Shown one piece after another: positions 17,258-26,826 of a DNA stretch of 47,967 nt. Numbering within the stretch: position 1 is the first letter of the stretch; the number at the start of each line of letters is the position of its first letter. The notes below the pieces were generated by a model. The model was not told the DNA's origin. It saw only the letters and a list, made by a program, of their open reading frames with translations, and ran no database searches. The translations under genes and the position numbers were made by a program. Where the stretch lies: contig JAJVHU010000001.1 of assembly GCA_022072505.1 (NCBI GenBank), forward strand, positions 1-47,967, given 5' to 3'. The DNA is from Phycisphaerae bacterium (GTDB lineage: Bacteria; Planctomycetota; Phycisphaerae; UBA1845).

Positions 17258-17464
17258 ATGACCATGTCAAAGGCTTCGGCGGCTCAATATTCCTCAGCAC
17301 GAGAGTGGATCAGCGTTTTTCTTGAGTGGCGATCCAAGCTCGCGGCGGATGCCGCGAAGGATGAATCACTCAGGCATATCGCCGACATCGAGAGCGACAA
17401 GTTAGACGAGTTGATCCGTGCATCCACCGACGTAGACCTCGCCGACCGTCGCGTCATCGGTTAG
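17258..17464 (+). CDS. Hypothetical small protein (68 aa)
   Basis: Begins MTMSKASAAQYSSAREWISV and has a predicted helical, acidic middle (RHIADIESDKLDELIRAS). The ribosome site is weak (CAGAGCTGA before the ATG), with a second ATG at 17264. Convergent with the cysteine-peptidase-like gene, whose stop is 25 bp away. No family recognised; could be spurious. Confidence 0.35.
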   Translation: MTMSKASAAQYSSAREWISVFLEWRSKLAADAAKDESLRHIADIESDKLDELIRASTDVDLADRRVIG

Positions 17465-17488
17465 CGGCAAGCTCGGTTTAACACCAGG

Positions 17489-19153
17489 CTACTCGAGGGG
17501 CGGCAGGTTCACGGGAGCCAGACTTCTCAGGCCGGAATGCGCTCCTGAACTGGAATCCCATTCCAGAACCAGGGCACCGGCCTCATCACGTATGAACAAC
17601 TGGTTCTCAATCCGCAGCGCAAGGAGGGCGCGATGGATTGCGAAACTCGGGACCGTGGCATCCAGAATCATTTCTCCCCTCAATCCGAAGCGATGCATCC
17701 CGGAGTCGGGGTCGTGTTCGTACGTTCGATCGAGGATGTCGCACACGTAAAGATATCGCGGCAAGGGTTGCGTTCGGTAGTATTCCAGAATCTTCGTGGG
17801 CAGATGGCGACGACCGAACCGGGTGTCGATCAGTTGGCTTCTGAACCGCCGTGACTGCTGAAGGTAAAGTCGAAACCAACTGCCCTTTACCAGCTCCAGC
17901 ACTCCGCGACGAATCAAATCTCCACCCGCATCCGCCGGAATACGATCCGGCGCCAGAAACGCGGCGAGTTCCCGATGGACCACCTTTTTCGCTTCGGTGT
18001 AACTCAGGAACGCGTCGCCGGTCACGCAGGGAATCACGGCGATGCTTCCGGGCCTGTCCAAGGCTCGTTGTTCGGGGTCGTCCTCGTGGACAGGAAATAC
18101 GGAATACGGTCCTTTCTGATCATCCTGGCAGAAGAACGCATTCACGCAATTCGAGAGCCAGCTCTGATCCACGGCAAGCCGCATTGCGACCGAATCGGTT
18201 ACGCTCGACAAAACAGGGGAAGTCGGAGGCGCGTCTAGGCGCCCCTGATCAAGCCGGTAACCGTTGATCATCACCACATGCCCTTCCCGGTCCAGTTGCC
18301 CCCAGTAGGCCAGCAGCACGGGCAGCGTGGATTCGACGTAACCAAACACGATAGAGAGCAGCTCGGAAAACTCACGATCGCTGTCCATCGTGGGTTTTCC
18401 CGTGAGGGTGACGTAAAGGCCGTCCATCGAACAGCCGAGGTTGCGCAGGATGTGGGTCAGTTGAGTCGGCGTCAGGCCTCGGCCGATGTGCTTCCCGCCG
18501 TAGTGGGCCCGCGCCATCTCATCGATCTGACGCGGAAACAGTCGGTGGGTATGATAGCGATGATGCAGATAATGCGCGGCGGACCACAGCGCCGCTCCCG
18601 CGCAGACGTGCGACGAAGTGTCCTGCTGCATGAAAGGCGTTCCTGTAACGCTCAGTTCCACGCCGTAGGCGTCGCAGCGTTGTTTGTCCTTCACCCGAAC
18701 GCGGTTGAGCTTCGATCGCTCATAAGGATCTCGGAGGATGGTTCGTCCGACGCACTCCGTTCCGGTCGGTCTGATCACCATGTAACCGAGGTAGTGTTCG
18801 CAACGTCCGCTTCCGGCTCCGTAGACATCCAGCTCGCCTATGCCGTTCTGGTTCACGGCAAGCACGCCTTCGTCGTTGAAGAAATGAAGCCGGACGCATT
18901 CTCGCCCCAGTTCGTAGAAGGATCGTCCAATGTGGTGCAGGTAGTCGTAGGTGTAATCCTCGTCCAGAAACGGGTACCCGATCAGCACCGCTTTCGCCTT
19001 AAGTTGATTAAGGAGCAAGTCTCGGATTGAACAAAGAGGTACTCGTTCCGGTTGGGGATCCGCGGCAGGAATCAGCCGCCGAACCTCATTCAGCATCTCC
19101 AGCCAGTTGTTCGGGCTGCGCAGGGGCATGACCTTGGGAACGACGTATTTCAT
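17489..19153 (-). CDS. C39/papain-like cysteine-peptidase-fold protein
   Basis: 554 aa, no signal peptide, no transmembrane helix. The core looks like a C39/papain-type active site: Q177 and C184 in QQDTSSHVCAGAALWSAA, H292 in REGHVVMINGYRLD, and an Asp pair at 344-345 in FFCQDDQKGPY. This gives oxyanion Gln, nucleophile Cys, His and Asp in the canonical order. The N-terminal 170 and C-terminal 200 residues match nothing I recognise. The ATG at 19153 has AGAGG upstream; the longer ORF adds 13 non-family residues. It sits downstream of fabI in the same direction (112-bp gap), inside a segment bounded by repeats and AT-richer DNA, so it may be accessory. Substrate unknown. Confidence 0.6.
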   Translation of the reverse strand: MKYVVPKVMPLRSPNNWLEMLNEVRRLIPAADPQPERVPLCSIRDLLLNQLKAKAVLIGYPFLDEDYTYDYLHHIGRSFYELGRECVRLHFFNDEGVLAVNQNGIGELDVYGAGSGRCEHYLGYMVIRPTGTECVGRTILRDPYERSKLNRVRVKDKQRCDAYGVELSVTGTPFMQQDTSSHVCAGAALWSAAHYLHHRYHTHRLFPRQIDEMARAHYGGKHIGRGLTPTQLTHILRNLGCSMDGLYVTLTGKPTMDSDREFSELLSIVFGYVESTLPVLLAYWGQLDREGHVVMINGYRLDQGRLDAPPTSPVLSSVTDSVAMRLAVDQSWLSNCVNAFFCQDDQKGPYSVFPVHEDDPEQRALDRPGSIAVIPCVTGDAFLSYTEAKKVVHRELAAFLAPDRIPADAGGDLIRRGVLELVKGSWFRLYLQQSRRFRSQLIDTRFGRRHLPTKILEYYRTQPLPRYLYVCDILDRTYEHDPDSGMHRFGLRGEMILDATVPSFAIHRALLALRIENQLFIRDEAGALVLEWDSSSGAHSGLRSLAPVNLPPLE

Positions 19154-19265
19154 CGCTGGGCCTCTAAACTCAACTCGCGCGTCGCTGCGCAAGGGGCGAC
19201 TCTGAGCCGCATTTTTCGCATGAAAGTCGTACGTGCTTTCCAGAAGCCGTCGCCGTCAGATCGAC

Positions 19266-20045
19266 TCACAGCCCCACGGCGTTGTATCCCGCGTCGACGA
19301 AGATGTTCTCGGCGGTGATGGCGCCGGCCTGGTCGGAGAGGAGGAACGCCGCGGTCCGGCCCACCTCTTCCTGGGTGATGTTGCGGTGCAGCGGGGCTTT
19401 TTTCTCGATCCAGGTGAAGATTTCGTCGATGCCGCCGACGGCCATCGCGGAGAGCGTGCGCAGGGGTCCGGCGCTGATCGTGTTGACGCGGATGCCGAAC
19501 TGCCCGAGTTCGCCGGCCAGATATCGCGTACACGCCTCCAGCGCCGCCTTGGCGACGCCCATCACGTTGTACCCGGGGATCATCTTCTGGCTGCCGTAGT
19601 AGGTCATCGCCAGGATGGACCCGCCGTTGGGCATCATCGCTTTCGCCCGGCGGGCGATGGCGACGAGGGAGTAGGCGGAGACGTCGATCGCCTGGGCGAA
19701 GGCGTCGCGCGGCGTTTCGTGGAAATTGCCGGGCTTCAGCCAGGTCCGGTCCGCAAAGGCCAGCGAATGCACGACGAAGTCGATCGTGTCGAACTTCTCC
19801 CGCGCGGCGGCGAAGCAGGCGTCGAGGTCCGCGTCCTTCGAGACGTCGCAGGGGAAAAGCCACGCGCCGGCCAGACCGATGTCCTCCAGCGCCTTCGACA
19901 CGCGGCGTTCGTTCTTCTCCCCGGGGAGGTAAGGAAACCCGCAGGTCGCGCCCTGGCTGACCGCTTCCTTCGCGATCGCCACCGCGATGCTGCGATCGTT
20001 GGCGACGCCGAACACCAGACCTCGCTTGCCTTTCAGAAAACTCAT
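19266..20045 (-). CDS. fabI: Enoyl-[acyl-carrier-protein] reductase (NADH)
   Basis: Catalyses the last reduction in each fatty-acid elongation cycle. The FabI version of the SDR motif is present: GLVFGVANDRSIA at the N terminus, SLAF, and the Tyr-x6-Tyr/Lys active site in YYGSQKMIPGYNVMGVAKAA. The C terminus has NTISAGPLRTLSA and ENIFVDAGYNA. 259 aa, the usual length. It diverges from mrp with about 190 bp between the two starts. Confidence 0.95.
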   Translation of the reverse strand: MSFLKGKRGLVFGVANDRSIAVAIAKEAVSQGATCGFPYLPGEKNERRVSKALEDIGLAGAWLFPCDVSKDADLDACFAAAREKFDTIDFVVHSLAFADRTWLKPGNFHETPRDAFAQAIDVSAYSLVAIARRAKAMMPNGGSILAMTYYGSQKMIPGYNVMGVAKAALEACTRYLAGELGQFGIRVNTISAGPLRTLSAMAVGGIDEIFTWIEKKAPLHRNITQEEVGRTAAFLLSDQAGAITAENIFVDAGYNAVGL

Positions 20046-20236
20046 GTGCTGACCTCCGGCCTGTTTTGAATGCCGCGCCCGCCCGCGGGCGGGACGCTCG
20101 GGCTCCCCGGCCTCCCGCCACGATCCGTTTCAGGGTTCCTTCGGCAATTTACCCGAATCCCGCCGCGCTGGAAACCGGGCGCGCCCGCCCGTATATACGG
20201 AACGGACGCGAAGGAGCAACGACCCCGGAGACGGCG

Positions 20237-21316
20237 ATGGCGACAGTGACGAAAGAGGCGGTTCTCGAAAAGCTGCGGACGGTCAACGACCCTGAACTGC
20301 ACCGGGATCTCGTCTCCTTGAACATGATCAAGGAGGTGGCGATCGAAGGCGGCCGCGTCCGCATTCACGTCGAGTTGACGACCCCGGCCTGCCCGCTGAA
20401 GGACCAGATCGCCGCGGACGTTCAGCGGGCCGTCGGCACGATCCCCGGCGTCCGCGGCGTCGATCTGGAGTGGAGCGCGCAGGTCCGCGGCGCCCCGCAT
20501 CCGCGTCCGCAGCTTTCCGGAGTCAAGAACATCCTCAGCGTGGGCGCCGGCAAAGGCGGCGTCGGCAAGAGCACGATCGCCGCGATGATCGCGATGGGGC
20601 TGCGCCGCGCCGGCGCCTCCGTCGGACTGCTCGACGCCGACGTTTACGGACCGAGCATCCCGACCTTGATGGGCATCGAGGGCGTTCAGCCCAAGGTCAG
20701 CGACAAGATGCTCCTGCCGATCGAGGTGCAGGGCGTGCGCACGATGAGCGTCGGCGTCCTGGTCGAACGCGACCGTCCGATGGTGCTGCGCGGGCCGATG
20801 CTGCACGGCATCCTCCGGCAGTTCCTCGACCAGGTGGAGTGGGGCGAACTGGACTATCTCGTCGTGGACCTTCCGCCGGGGACGGGGGACGTCCCCCTCA
20901 CGCTGGCGCAGTCGATTCCGCAGACGGGCGCGGTCATCGTATGCACCCCGCAGGACGTGGCGCTCGCCGACGCCCGCCGCGCCATCATGATGTTCCGTCA
21001 GCTCAACGTCGGCATCCTCGGCATCGTCGAGAACATGAGCTACTACCTGTGCCCGAAGTGCGGACATCGGGACGAGTTGTTCGATCACGGCGGCGCCGCC
21101 CGCGCGGCGACGGAGATGGACGTGCCTTTCCTCGGCGAAATTCCGCTGAACGCGACGGTGCGGGCCTTCTGCGACGCCGGCGCGCCGGACAAGCTTTTCA
21201 CCGAGACGCCGGACTATGTCCGCCGCGCGGTGGACGCGATGGTGCAGAAAGTCGCCGGTCGCGTCAGCGTCGCCAACCTGCTTGGGGCGCAAGGTCCGAA
21301 GCTGACCGTCGAGTGA
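20237..21316 (+). CDS. mrp: Mrp/ApbC-type iron-sulfur cluster carrier ATPase
   Basis: The N-terminal MIP18/DUF59 domain (residues about 1-85, LRTVNDPELHRDLVSLNMI) is followed by a P-loop NTPase with deviant Walker A GKGGVGKST, DADVYGPSIP, VVDLPPGTGD and the Cys motif YLCPKCGHRDE for cluster binding. 359 aa, normal for the family. The ATG at 20237 has GGAG 7 bases upstream; the longer frame starting at 20066 overlaps the fabI promoter and lacks family sequence. Role: carries and transfers Fe-S clusters to target apoproteins in the cytoplasm. Confidence 0.93.
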   Translation: MATVTKEAVLEKLRTVNDPELHRDLVSLNMIKEVAIEGGRVRIHVELTTPACPLKDQIAADVQRAVGTIPGVRGVDLEWSAQVRGAPHPRPQLSGVKNILSVGAGKGGVGKSTIAAMIAMGLRRAGASVGLLDADVYGPSIPTLMGIEGVQPKVSDKMLLPIEVQGVRTMSVGVLVERDRPMVLRGPMLHGILRQFLDQVEWGELDYLVVDLPPGTGDVPLTLAQSIPQTGAVIVCTPQDVALADARRAIMMFRQLNVGILGIVENMSYYLCPKCGHRDELFDHGGAARAATEMDVPFLGEIPLNATVRAFCDAGAPDKLFTETPDYVRRAVDAMVQKVAGRVSVANLLGAQGPKLTVE

Positions 21317-21468
21317 CCTTCCGTTTCGAATCTCGCGTAAGCGAACCGAACAACCCGCCTCTGAACCGGGGACCCCCACGACCCGGGTCTCCACCCGGCT
21401 CCGGTCGCCTGCGGGGCGCGGGAGACTCGAACCCCCGTGCGGTCTTTTGAGGTTGAATTCGTCTGTCT

Positions 21469-21584
21469 GGCTGGGTTATCTTAAACGCGGTTGCGAAACC
21501 GAGCCGCGCCCGCAAGGAAGCGTTCTGGTTGGGTTATCTTAAACGCGGTTGCGAAACCGAGCCGCGCCCGCAAGGAAGCGTTCT
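21469..21584 (+). repeat. 58-bp tandem duplication containing repeat F
   Basis: Units 21469-21526 and 21527-21584 differ at one base (GGCTGGG versus GGTTGGG). Each carries ACCGAGCCGCGCCCGCAAGG. It lies 88 bp upstream of the beta-helix gene start, where it may alter promoter spacing. Confidence 0.9.
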
Positions 21585-21671
21585 TTTTTCGCCCTGCTTC
21601 GAAGGAGTCGAAACCGCGTCTTGAGGAGTCGAAAGCCGAGTTCCCCGCAACCGATTTCAAAGGAGATCAGG

Positions 21672-24140
21672 ATGAAGCCCGCTTCTGTCGCGTTTGCTGC
21701 AACGTTGCTGTCGGCGTGCGTTCCGGTTGTCGTTTCATCACGGACGGCCGCAGCGGACACGATCCGCGTGCCCGGGGATGCGGAGACGATTCAGGAGGGG
21801 ATTGATCTGGCGGTCGATGGGGACGTCGTGCTCATCGCCGCGGGGGTCTACACAGGCCCGGGCAATGTGGATCTCGACCCGCGCGGGAAGGGCATCACGA
21901 TCCGCGGGGAGGGCGGGGCGGCGGCGTGCATCATCGACGCGGAGGGCGCGTCCCGCGCGTTTGAGATTACCAACGGCGAGCCGGACACGTTGCTGATCGA
22001 GAGCCTCTCCGTGCGCAACGGCTTCGCCTCGCTTTCGGCAAAAAGAGGACCGCACGGCGGCGGCATCCTCGTCACGGACGCATCGGCGACGTTCCGGGAT
22101 TGTGTGTTTGCTTCATGCACGACAACGGACGGCAATTCCGGCGACGCGCCGACGGCGGGCGGCGACGGCGGGGCGTTCTGCGTCATTCGCGGAACCGTGC
22201 GGGTGGAAGGGTGCGAGTTCGTCGACAATCGGTGCGGCGCTGGAGGTGAGTCGAATTCACATGAGAAGGACGGGGGTTCCGGAGGGCGGGGCGGCGCCGT
22301 GGTTTGCGTCGAGAGTGATGTGCAAATGACCGGCAACCGGTTTGAAGGAAACACGGCCGGCAGCGGCGGAACCAGCAGTCAACGCTACGGAACTCGGGGA
22401 CAGGGCGGCGCCGGCGGCGCGATCTACGTTTTGAATTCCACGTTGACGGTTTCCAGCAGTGTTTTCGAGGGCAACGCAGGAGGCTTAGGCGGCGGCGGAG
22501 AACGCAGGACGACTTCGGGCGGGTTCGGAGGCGCGATCGCCACGGAGGGCGCGACGCTCCTGATGACAAGATCGAGTCAGTTTCGCTCGAATCACGGCGG
22601 CGACGGGTTTGACTTCGTGGCGACATACGGCGCCGGCGGTGGAAACGGCGGCGCCGTCAGCATGATGGAAGGCGGCGCCTACACGGCTAAGGCCTGCGTG
22701 TTTGAAGGAAATCGCGGGGGAACAGGAGGATTGAGCGAAAGCGTGGGGCGTGGCGGACATGGGGGTGCGATCTTCAGCAGAGGCGCGGCGATAACGGGGA
22801 AGCGGTGCCGTTTTTCCGGTAACCAGGCGGGAGACGCGGGGGATGACGGGTTGCCCAGATTCACGGCGTCCGGAGGATCCGGCGGGGCCTTGCATCTCGA
22901 CGGCGCTTCTTTGATTCTGCGACGATCCTTTGTGACCGACAACCGCGCCGGATTCGCCGGAGGAGGTGAAGAAGCCAGTTGGGGCGCCGACGGCGGAGGC
23001 GTCTATGTAAACGGCGACGCCTGGCTGAAGAAATGCGACGTGAGCCGAAATCGCGCCACGCACGGCAAGAAAGGATATTTCAGTCCCGGCGGGCGCGGAG
23101 GTCACGGCGGCGGCGTGATCGTCACCGGCACGGCGACGATCACGAAGAGCATCATCGCGGATAATCTCGCCGGAAACGGCGACTACTCCTCATATGAAGA
23201 CGGCGGTCAAGGAGGTTGCGGCGGAGGGGTCTACGCGGGCCGGGCGTCGATGACCTCCACGGTCGTTTCGGGCAACACGGCCGGGACCGGCGGCGGCGTC
23301 GATGAACAGATCGGCGGCGACGGCGGGCGCGGCGGCGGGGTGTTCGCCGAAGGAGACCTGACGATGGAGGATTGTCTCGTCGCGGACAATATCGCCGGAA
23401 ACGGCGGCGGGGATACGTGGGTCTATTACGGCGGCGACGCAGGGAACGGCGGAGCGGGCGGTGGAATCTGGTGCGGCGGTCGGTTCACGATCTCCGCCAC
23501 CGTGGTATCGGGAAATCGTTCCGGCGACGCCGGGATCGCCTACGATGCGCCGCGTGGCGGGTCCGGCGGTTCGGGCGGCGGCGCGTACGCCGTCGGCGAA
23601 GTCACCGCCAGGAACGTTCTCTTTGCGCGGAACCGCACCGGCGTTGGATCCGAGGGTCATCAGTCGGGCCGCGACGGCGACGGGGGAGGTTTGTCCGCGC
23701 TCGCGGGCGGCACGATCGAGTTCTGCACGTTCGCCGACAACCGCGCGGGCGATCCGGACAATGCGTTTGAAGGCGGCGACGGCGGCGGAGTCGCGCTGGC
23801 GGCGGCCGGGTCGATCTCACACGGCATCTTCTGGGGCAACGACGCCGCCTCCGGCATCGGCGAGCAGATTCACGGCGAGCCCCGGGTGAGCTACTGCGAT
23901 GTGATGGGCGGGTTCGACGGCGAGGGCAATTTCGATCTCGATCCGCTTTTCGTTGCCGGACCCGCGGGGGATTTTTATCTCAGCCAGATCGCGGCCGGCC
24001 AAGGCGCCGACAGCCCGTGCGTGAACGCCGGAAGCGATGAGGCGTCGTCGTTCCCGCAGCTTCGCGGCACGACGACCCGGACGGATCACGTTGCGGACCG
24101 GAGCCGCGCGGATCTCGGCTATCACGTCCCGCGGTCATGA
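21672..24140 (+). CDS. Secreted right-handed parallel beta-helix protein, glycine-rich
   Basis: 822 aa. The signal peptide covers about residues 1-28 (KPASVAFAATLLSACVPVVV, ending near AAA). It is followed by ADTIRVPGDAETIQEGIDLA and DGDVVLIAAGVY, the standard opening of a pectate-lyase-like beta-helix domain. About 25 rungs follow, many with the pattern (V/F)xxNxAGxGG, interrupted by GGxGG loops. Near the end SPCVNAGSDEA matches the choice-of-anchor Q-type finish. The ATG at 21672 follows AGGAG with a 7-base gap. Likely an extracellular or surface carbohydrate-binding or structural protein; no catalytic residues can be assigned. Confidence 0.85.
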   Translation: MKPASVAFAATLLSACVPVVVSSRTAAADTIRVPGDAETIQEGIDLAVDGDVVLIAAGVYTGPGNVDLDPRGKGITIRGEGGAAACIIDAEGASRAFEITNGEPDTLLIESLSVRNGFASLSAKRGPHGGGILVTDASATFRDCVFASCTTTDGNSGDAPTAGGDGGAFCVIRGTVRVEGCEFVDNRCGAGGESNSHEKDGGSGGRGGAVVCVESDVQMTGNRFEGNTAGSGGTSSQRYGTRGQGGAGGAIYVLNSTLTVSSSVFEGNAGGLGGGGERRTTSGGFGGAIATEGATLLMTRSSQFRSNHGGDGFDFVATYGAGGGNGGAVSMMEGGAYTAKACVFEGNRGGTGGLSESVGRGGHGGAIFSRGAAITGKRCRFSGNQAGDAGDDGLPRFTASGGSGGALHLDGASLILRRSFVTDNRAGFAGGGEEASWGADGGGVYVNGDAWLKKCDVSRNRATHGKKGYFSPGGRGGHGGGVIVTGTATITKSIIADNLAGNGDYSSYEDGGQGGCGGGVYAGRASMTSTVVSGNTAGTGGGVDEQIGGDGGRGGGVFAEGDLTMEDCLVADNIAGNGGGDTWVYYGGDAGNGGAGGGIWCGGRFTISATVVSGNRSGDAGIAYDAPRGGSGGSGGGAYAVGEVTARNVLFARNRTGVGSEGHQSGRDGDGGGLSALAGGTIEFCTFADNRAGDPDNAFEGGDGGGVALAAAGSISHGIFWGNDAASGIGEQIHGEPRVSYCDVMGGFDGEGNFDLDPLFVAGPAGDFYLSQIAAGQGADSPCVNAGSDEASSFPQLRGTTTRTDHVADRSRADLGYHVPRS

Positions 24141-24419
24141 ACTCTCGTGTCGGCGCCGCCGCGCGCCGGAGTCGGATCGAGACTCAGGATTGTCAATTCC
24201 GCGGTTCGTCACCGCGCGCAAAGCATCGGCGCGGCGGCGCCCGCCGGGTGCGGCAGCGTGTTGACCGACATGCGCGGACAGCCGGGGCGCTGCGCGATCG
24301 GCGCCGGCACGGCGGCGCTGCCGCGGGTCGTGCAGATCGCCCGCCGAGGTTGTTGACGCCGGACGCTGCGGCGGTTTCGACGAAACGGCTCGGCGTGACG
24401 CGGCGACAGCGGCGACGAA
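24141..24419. other. Intergenic region with family E repeat
   Basis: 279 bp between convergent genes. Repeat E lies at 24164-24187 (CGCCGGAGTCGGATCGAGAC). The remainder is GC-rich with no supported gene. Confidence 0.5.
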
Positions 24420-26396
24420 CTACTGATATTCCGCCCGCTCGTCCCACGCGCTTTGCAGCACCGCCAGCTTGTGACGGGCGTCGTCCAACCGGTCCTGCAG
24501 GTCCGCGATCTTCTCGGGGTCGCGGTAGGTCGCCGGGTCCGCGAAGACGTCGTTGAGCCGGGCGATCTCCTGCTCCTGCTCGTAGATGAACACTTCGATC
24601 TCGTCGATTGAGTACCGGTCGTACTCCGCGCGCTCCCGCGCCAGCGAGTCGTCCGGCGTCTCGGCGGAGGCGGCGTCGAGCTTTCGAGTTCCCGCGGCGC
24701 TCGCGTTCGCCTCGCGCGCTCCCGCCGTCCCCGCCGCAACAAGTCGGGCGGACTCCGTTGCGGCGCGAGCGGACTCCTGCTCACGCTCCAGCGCCTCGAT
24801 GTAACCCGAGTAGTTCCCCGTGAAGAACCGATGCCCCTCCGGCCGCATCACCAGCAGGCGCTGCGCGATCCGGTCCAGAAAGTAGCGGTCGTGGCTGACC
24901 GCGACGATCGTGCCCGGAAAGTCGAGGAGCGCCTCCTCCAGCGCCTCGCGCGACGCGATGTCGAGGTGATTCGTCGGCTCGTCGAGAATCAGCACGTCCG
25001 GCTGCGACAGGATCAGCCGGATCAGGCGCACGCGCGACTGCTCGCCTCCGGAGAGTTTCCCGAGCGGTTTGAAGGCGTCGTCTCCGGTGAAAAGAAACGC
25101 GCCGAGGATCGACCGCGCCTGCGTCTCCGAAAGCTCCGGGCGATCGCGCCGAATTTCCTCCAGCACGGTCGATTGCGGATCCAGCGACGTGGATTCCTGG
25201 GCGTAGTAGCCCAGCGCCGCCGCTCGGTCCCAGCGCACCGCCCCCTCATCCGCTTCGACCTCGCCGAGCAGGATCTTCAGCAGCGTCGACTTGCCCGTGC
25301 CGTTCGGACCGGTGATCGCCAGCCGCTGCCCCGCGTGAAGCTGAAGGTCCAGTCCGCTGAAAAGCCTCCGCTCGCCGTAGCACTTCCGCAGCGACTCGGC
25401 GCGCAGAATCTCGCCCTTCAGGTCGCCTTCCGCACCGAACCGCAGACGCACGCCGCGCCGCTGCGGCGGACGGTTCGTCACCAGTTCGCCATCCGCGATC
25501 ATGCGCTCCAGGCGCGTCCGCCGACCCTGCGCCTCCTTCGTGCGCTGTCCCGCCAGGTGGCGGGCGATGAAGTCCCGCTCTTTCTCGATGAACGCCCGGT
25601 CCTGCTCGTACCGCCGCTCCTGCGTCAACCGGCGAAGGTCGCGGACGTGAACGTAATTCGAGTAATTTCCCGGATAACTCGAGGCATTGCCGCGGGCGAC
25701 CTCGACAATCCGCTCCGCAAGCCGATCGAGAAGGTAGCGGTCGTGCGAGATGATCACCACGCCTCCGTGATGCGCCGCCAGGTACTTCTCCAGCCAGCGC
25801 ACGGCATCGATGTCGAGATGGTTGGTCGGCTCGTCCAGCAGCAGAAACTCCGGCTCCTCCAGCAGAAGCCGCGCCAACGCCGCCCGGCACTTCTGACCGC
25901 CGGACAGCGCGGACACGGGCAGGTCACGGTCCGCCGCGCTGAACCCCAGACCGCCGAGGATCTCGCCCATCCTCGCCTCCATCGTGTATCCGCCCGCCGT
26001 CTCGAAGCGCGCCTGAAGGCGATCGAGTTGCGACAGCAGGTCGTCCTGTTCCGGTCCCGCCGGCAACCGCGCGAGGCGTTCGGAGATGTCGTGAATGCGA
26101 TGTTCGATGTCGAGAATTTCGTCGAACGCGGACGCCACCTCGTCATGCAGCGTGCGCTCTCCCCGGACGACCGGTTCCTGCGAGAGGTAACCCAGCCTCA
26201 GCCCGCGCGAACGCGTCACCGCGCCCTTGTCGGGCTCCAGCTCCCCGGTGATGAGGCGGAACAACGTCGTTTTCCCCGCGCCGTTGGCGCCGACCAGCCC
26301 GACGATCTCGCCCGCGCGCAGTTCGAGCGAGAGGTCGTCGATGACGACATCGCCGCCGAACTGACGCATGACATTCCTCAGCGAGATCGCGCTCAC
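24420..26396 (-). CDS. ABC-F family ATPase (Uup/EttA-like)
   Basis: Two ABC domains in one cytoplasmic protein of 658 aa without membrane segments. Domain 1 has Walker A GANGAGKTT, LSGGQK and LLLDEPTNHLD. Domain 2 has GPNGTGKST, LSGGEQSRV and LILDEPTNHLD. The interdomain linker carries the charged P-site-tRNA-interaction-type segment. The C terminus has an Ala-rich stretch and a coiled coil (EVFIYEQEQEIARLND), as in Uup. ABC-F proteins act on the ribosome in translation; the exact member cannot be fixed here. The GTG at 26396 follows AGGAG at 8 bases; upstream in-frame codons are non-family. Confidence 0.92.
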   Translation of the reverse strand: MSAISLRNVMRQFGGDVVIDDLSLELRAGEIVGLVGANGAGKTTLFRLITGELEPDKGAVTRSRGLRLGYLSQEPVVRGERTLHDEVASAFDEILDIEHRIHDISERLARLPAGPEQDDLLSQLDRLQARFETAGGYTMEARMGEILGGLGFSAADRDLPVSALSGGQKCRAALARLLLEEPEFLLLDEPTNHLDIDAVRWLEKYLAAHHGGVVIISHDRYLLDRLAERIVEVARGNASSYPGNYSNYVHVRDLRRLTQERRYEQDRAFIEKERDFIARHLAGQRTKEAQGRRTRLERMIADGELVTNRPPQRRGVRLRFGAEGDLKGEILRAESLRKCYGERRLFSGLDLQLHAGQRLAITGPNGTGKSTLLKILLGEVEADEGAVRWDRAAALGYYAQESTSLDPQSTVLEEIRRDRPELSETQARSILGAFLFTGDDAFKPLGKLSGGEQSRVRLIRLILSQPDVLILDEPTNHLDIASREALEEALLDFPGTIVAVSHDRYFLDRIAQRLLVMRPEGHRFFTGNYSGYIEALEREQESARAATESARLVAAGTAGAREANASAAGTRKLDAASAETPDDSLARERAEYDRYSIDEIEVFIYEQEQEIARLNDVFADPATYRDPEKIADLQDRLDDARHKLAVLQSAWDERAEYQ

Positions 26397-26826
26397 ACCG
26401 TCGCTCCTGAATCCCGAGGCTGCAAAGTTCGCAAAAGCTATCGCAACACCGCGATCGCAGACACCCGGATCCCCACCGGCGTTCCGGTCATTTTCGCGAC
26501 GCCCCTCCTGAGGAATCCACCCCTGGAGCACGGAAGGCGCTGGGTGGTTTCAGTATCCAGATCCCCTGCATCTTGGAGTAACCATCGCAACCTCGCACAA
26601 GATATTGTACCCGGACCGCAAGCACCTCGGAACTAAAGTTATAGGACGCGAATAATACCGCAATACAAAGGCCGCGCGTGTCGCCCCCAGCCTATCAATT
26701 CACATGTTATCCACAACCAAATCTCAGTGAAATTACACCCCAACCGAAAATCTAAGATGCGCGTAAACTAATGTAAATAAGCATCTTGTAAATTGTCTTC
26801 CTTGATATCCCGATGATTCTCGTCGA

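Noticed and set aside
24147..24356. 69-codon ORF between the beta-helix and ABC-F genes
   Set aside because: It overlaps repeat E and has no ribosome site; composition looks like random GC-rich frame.
24831..26636. 601-codon open frame on the plus strand
   Set aside because: Antisense to the ABC-F gene; no domain recognised.
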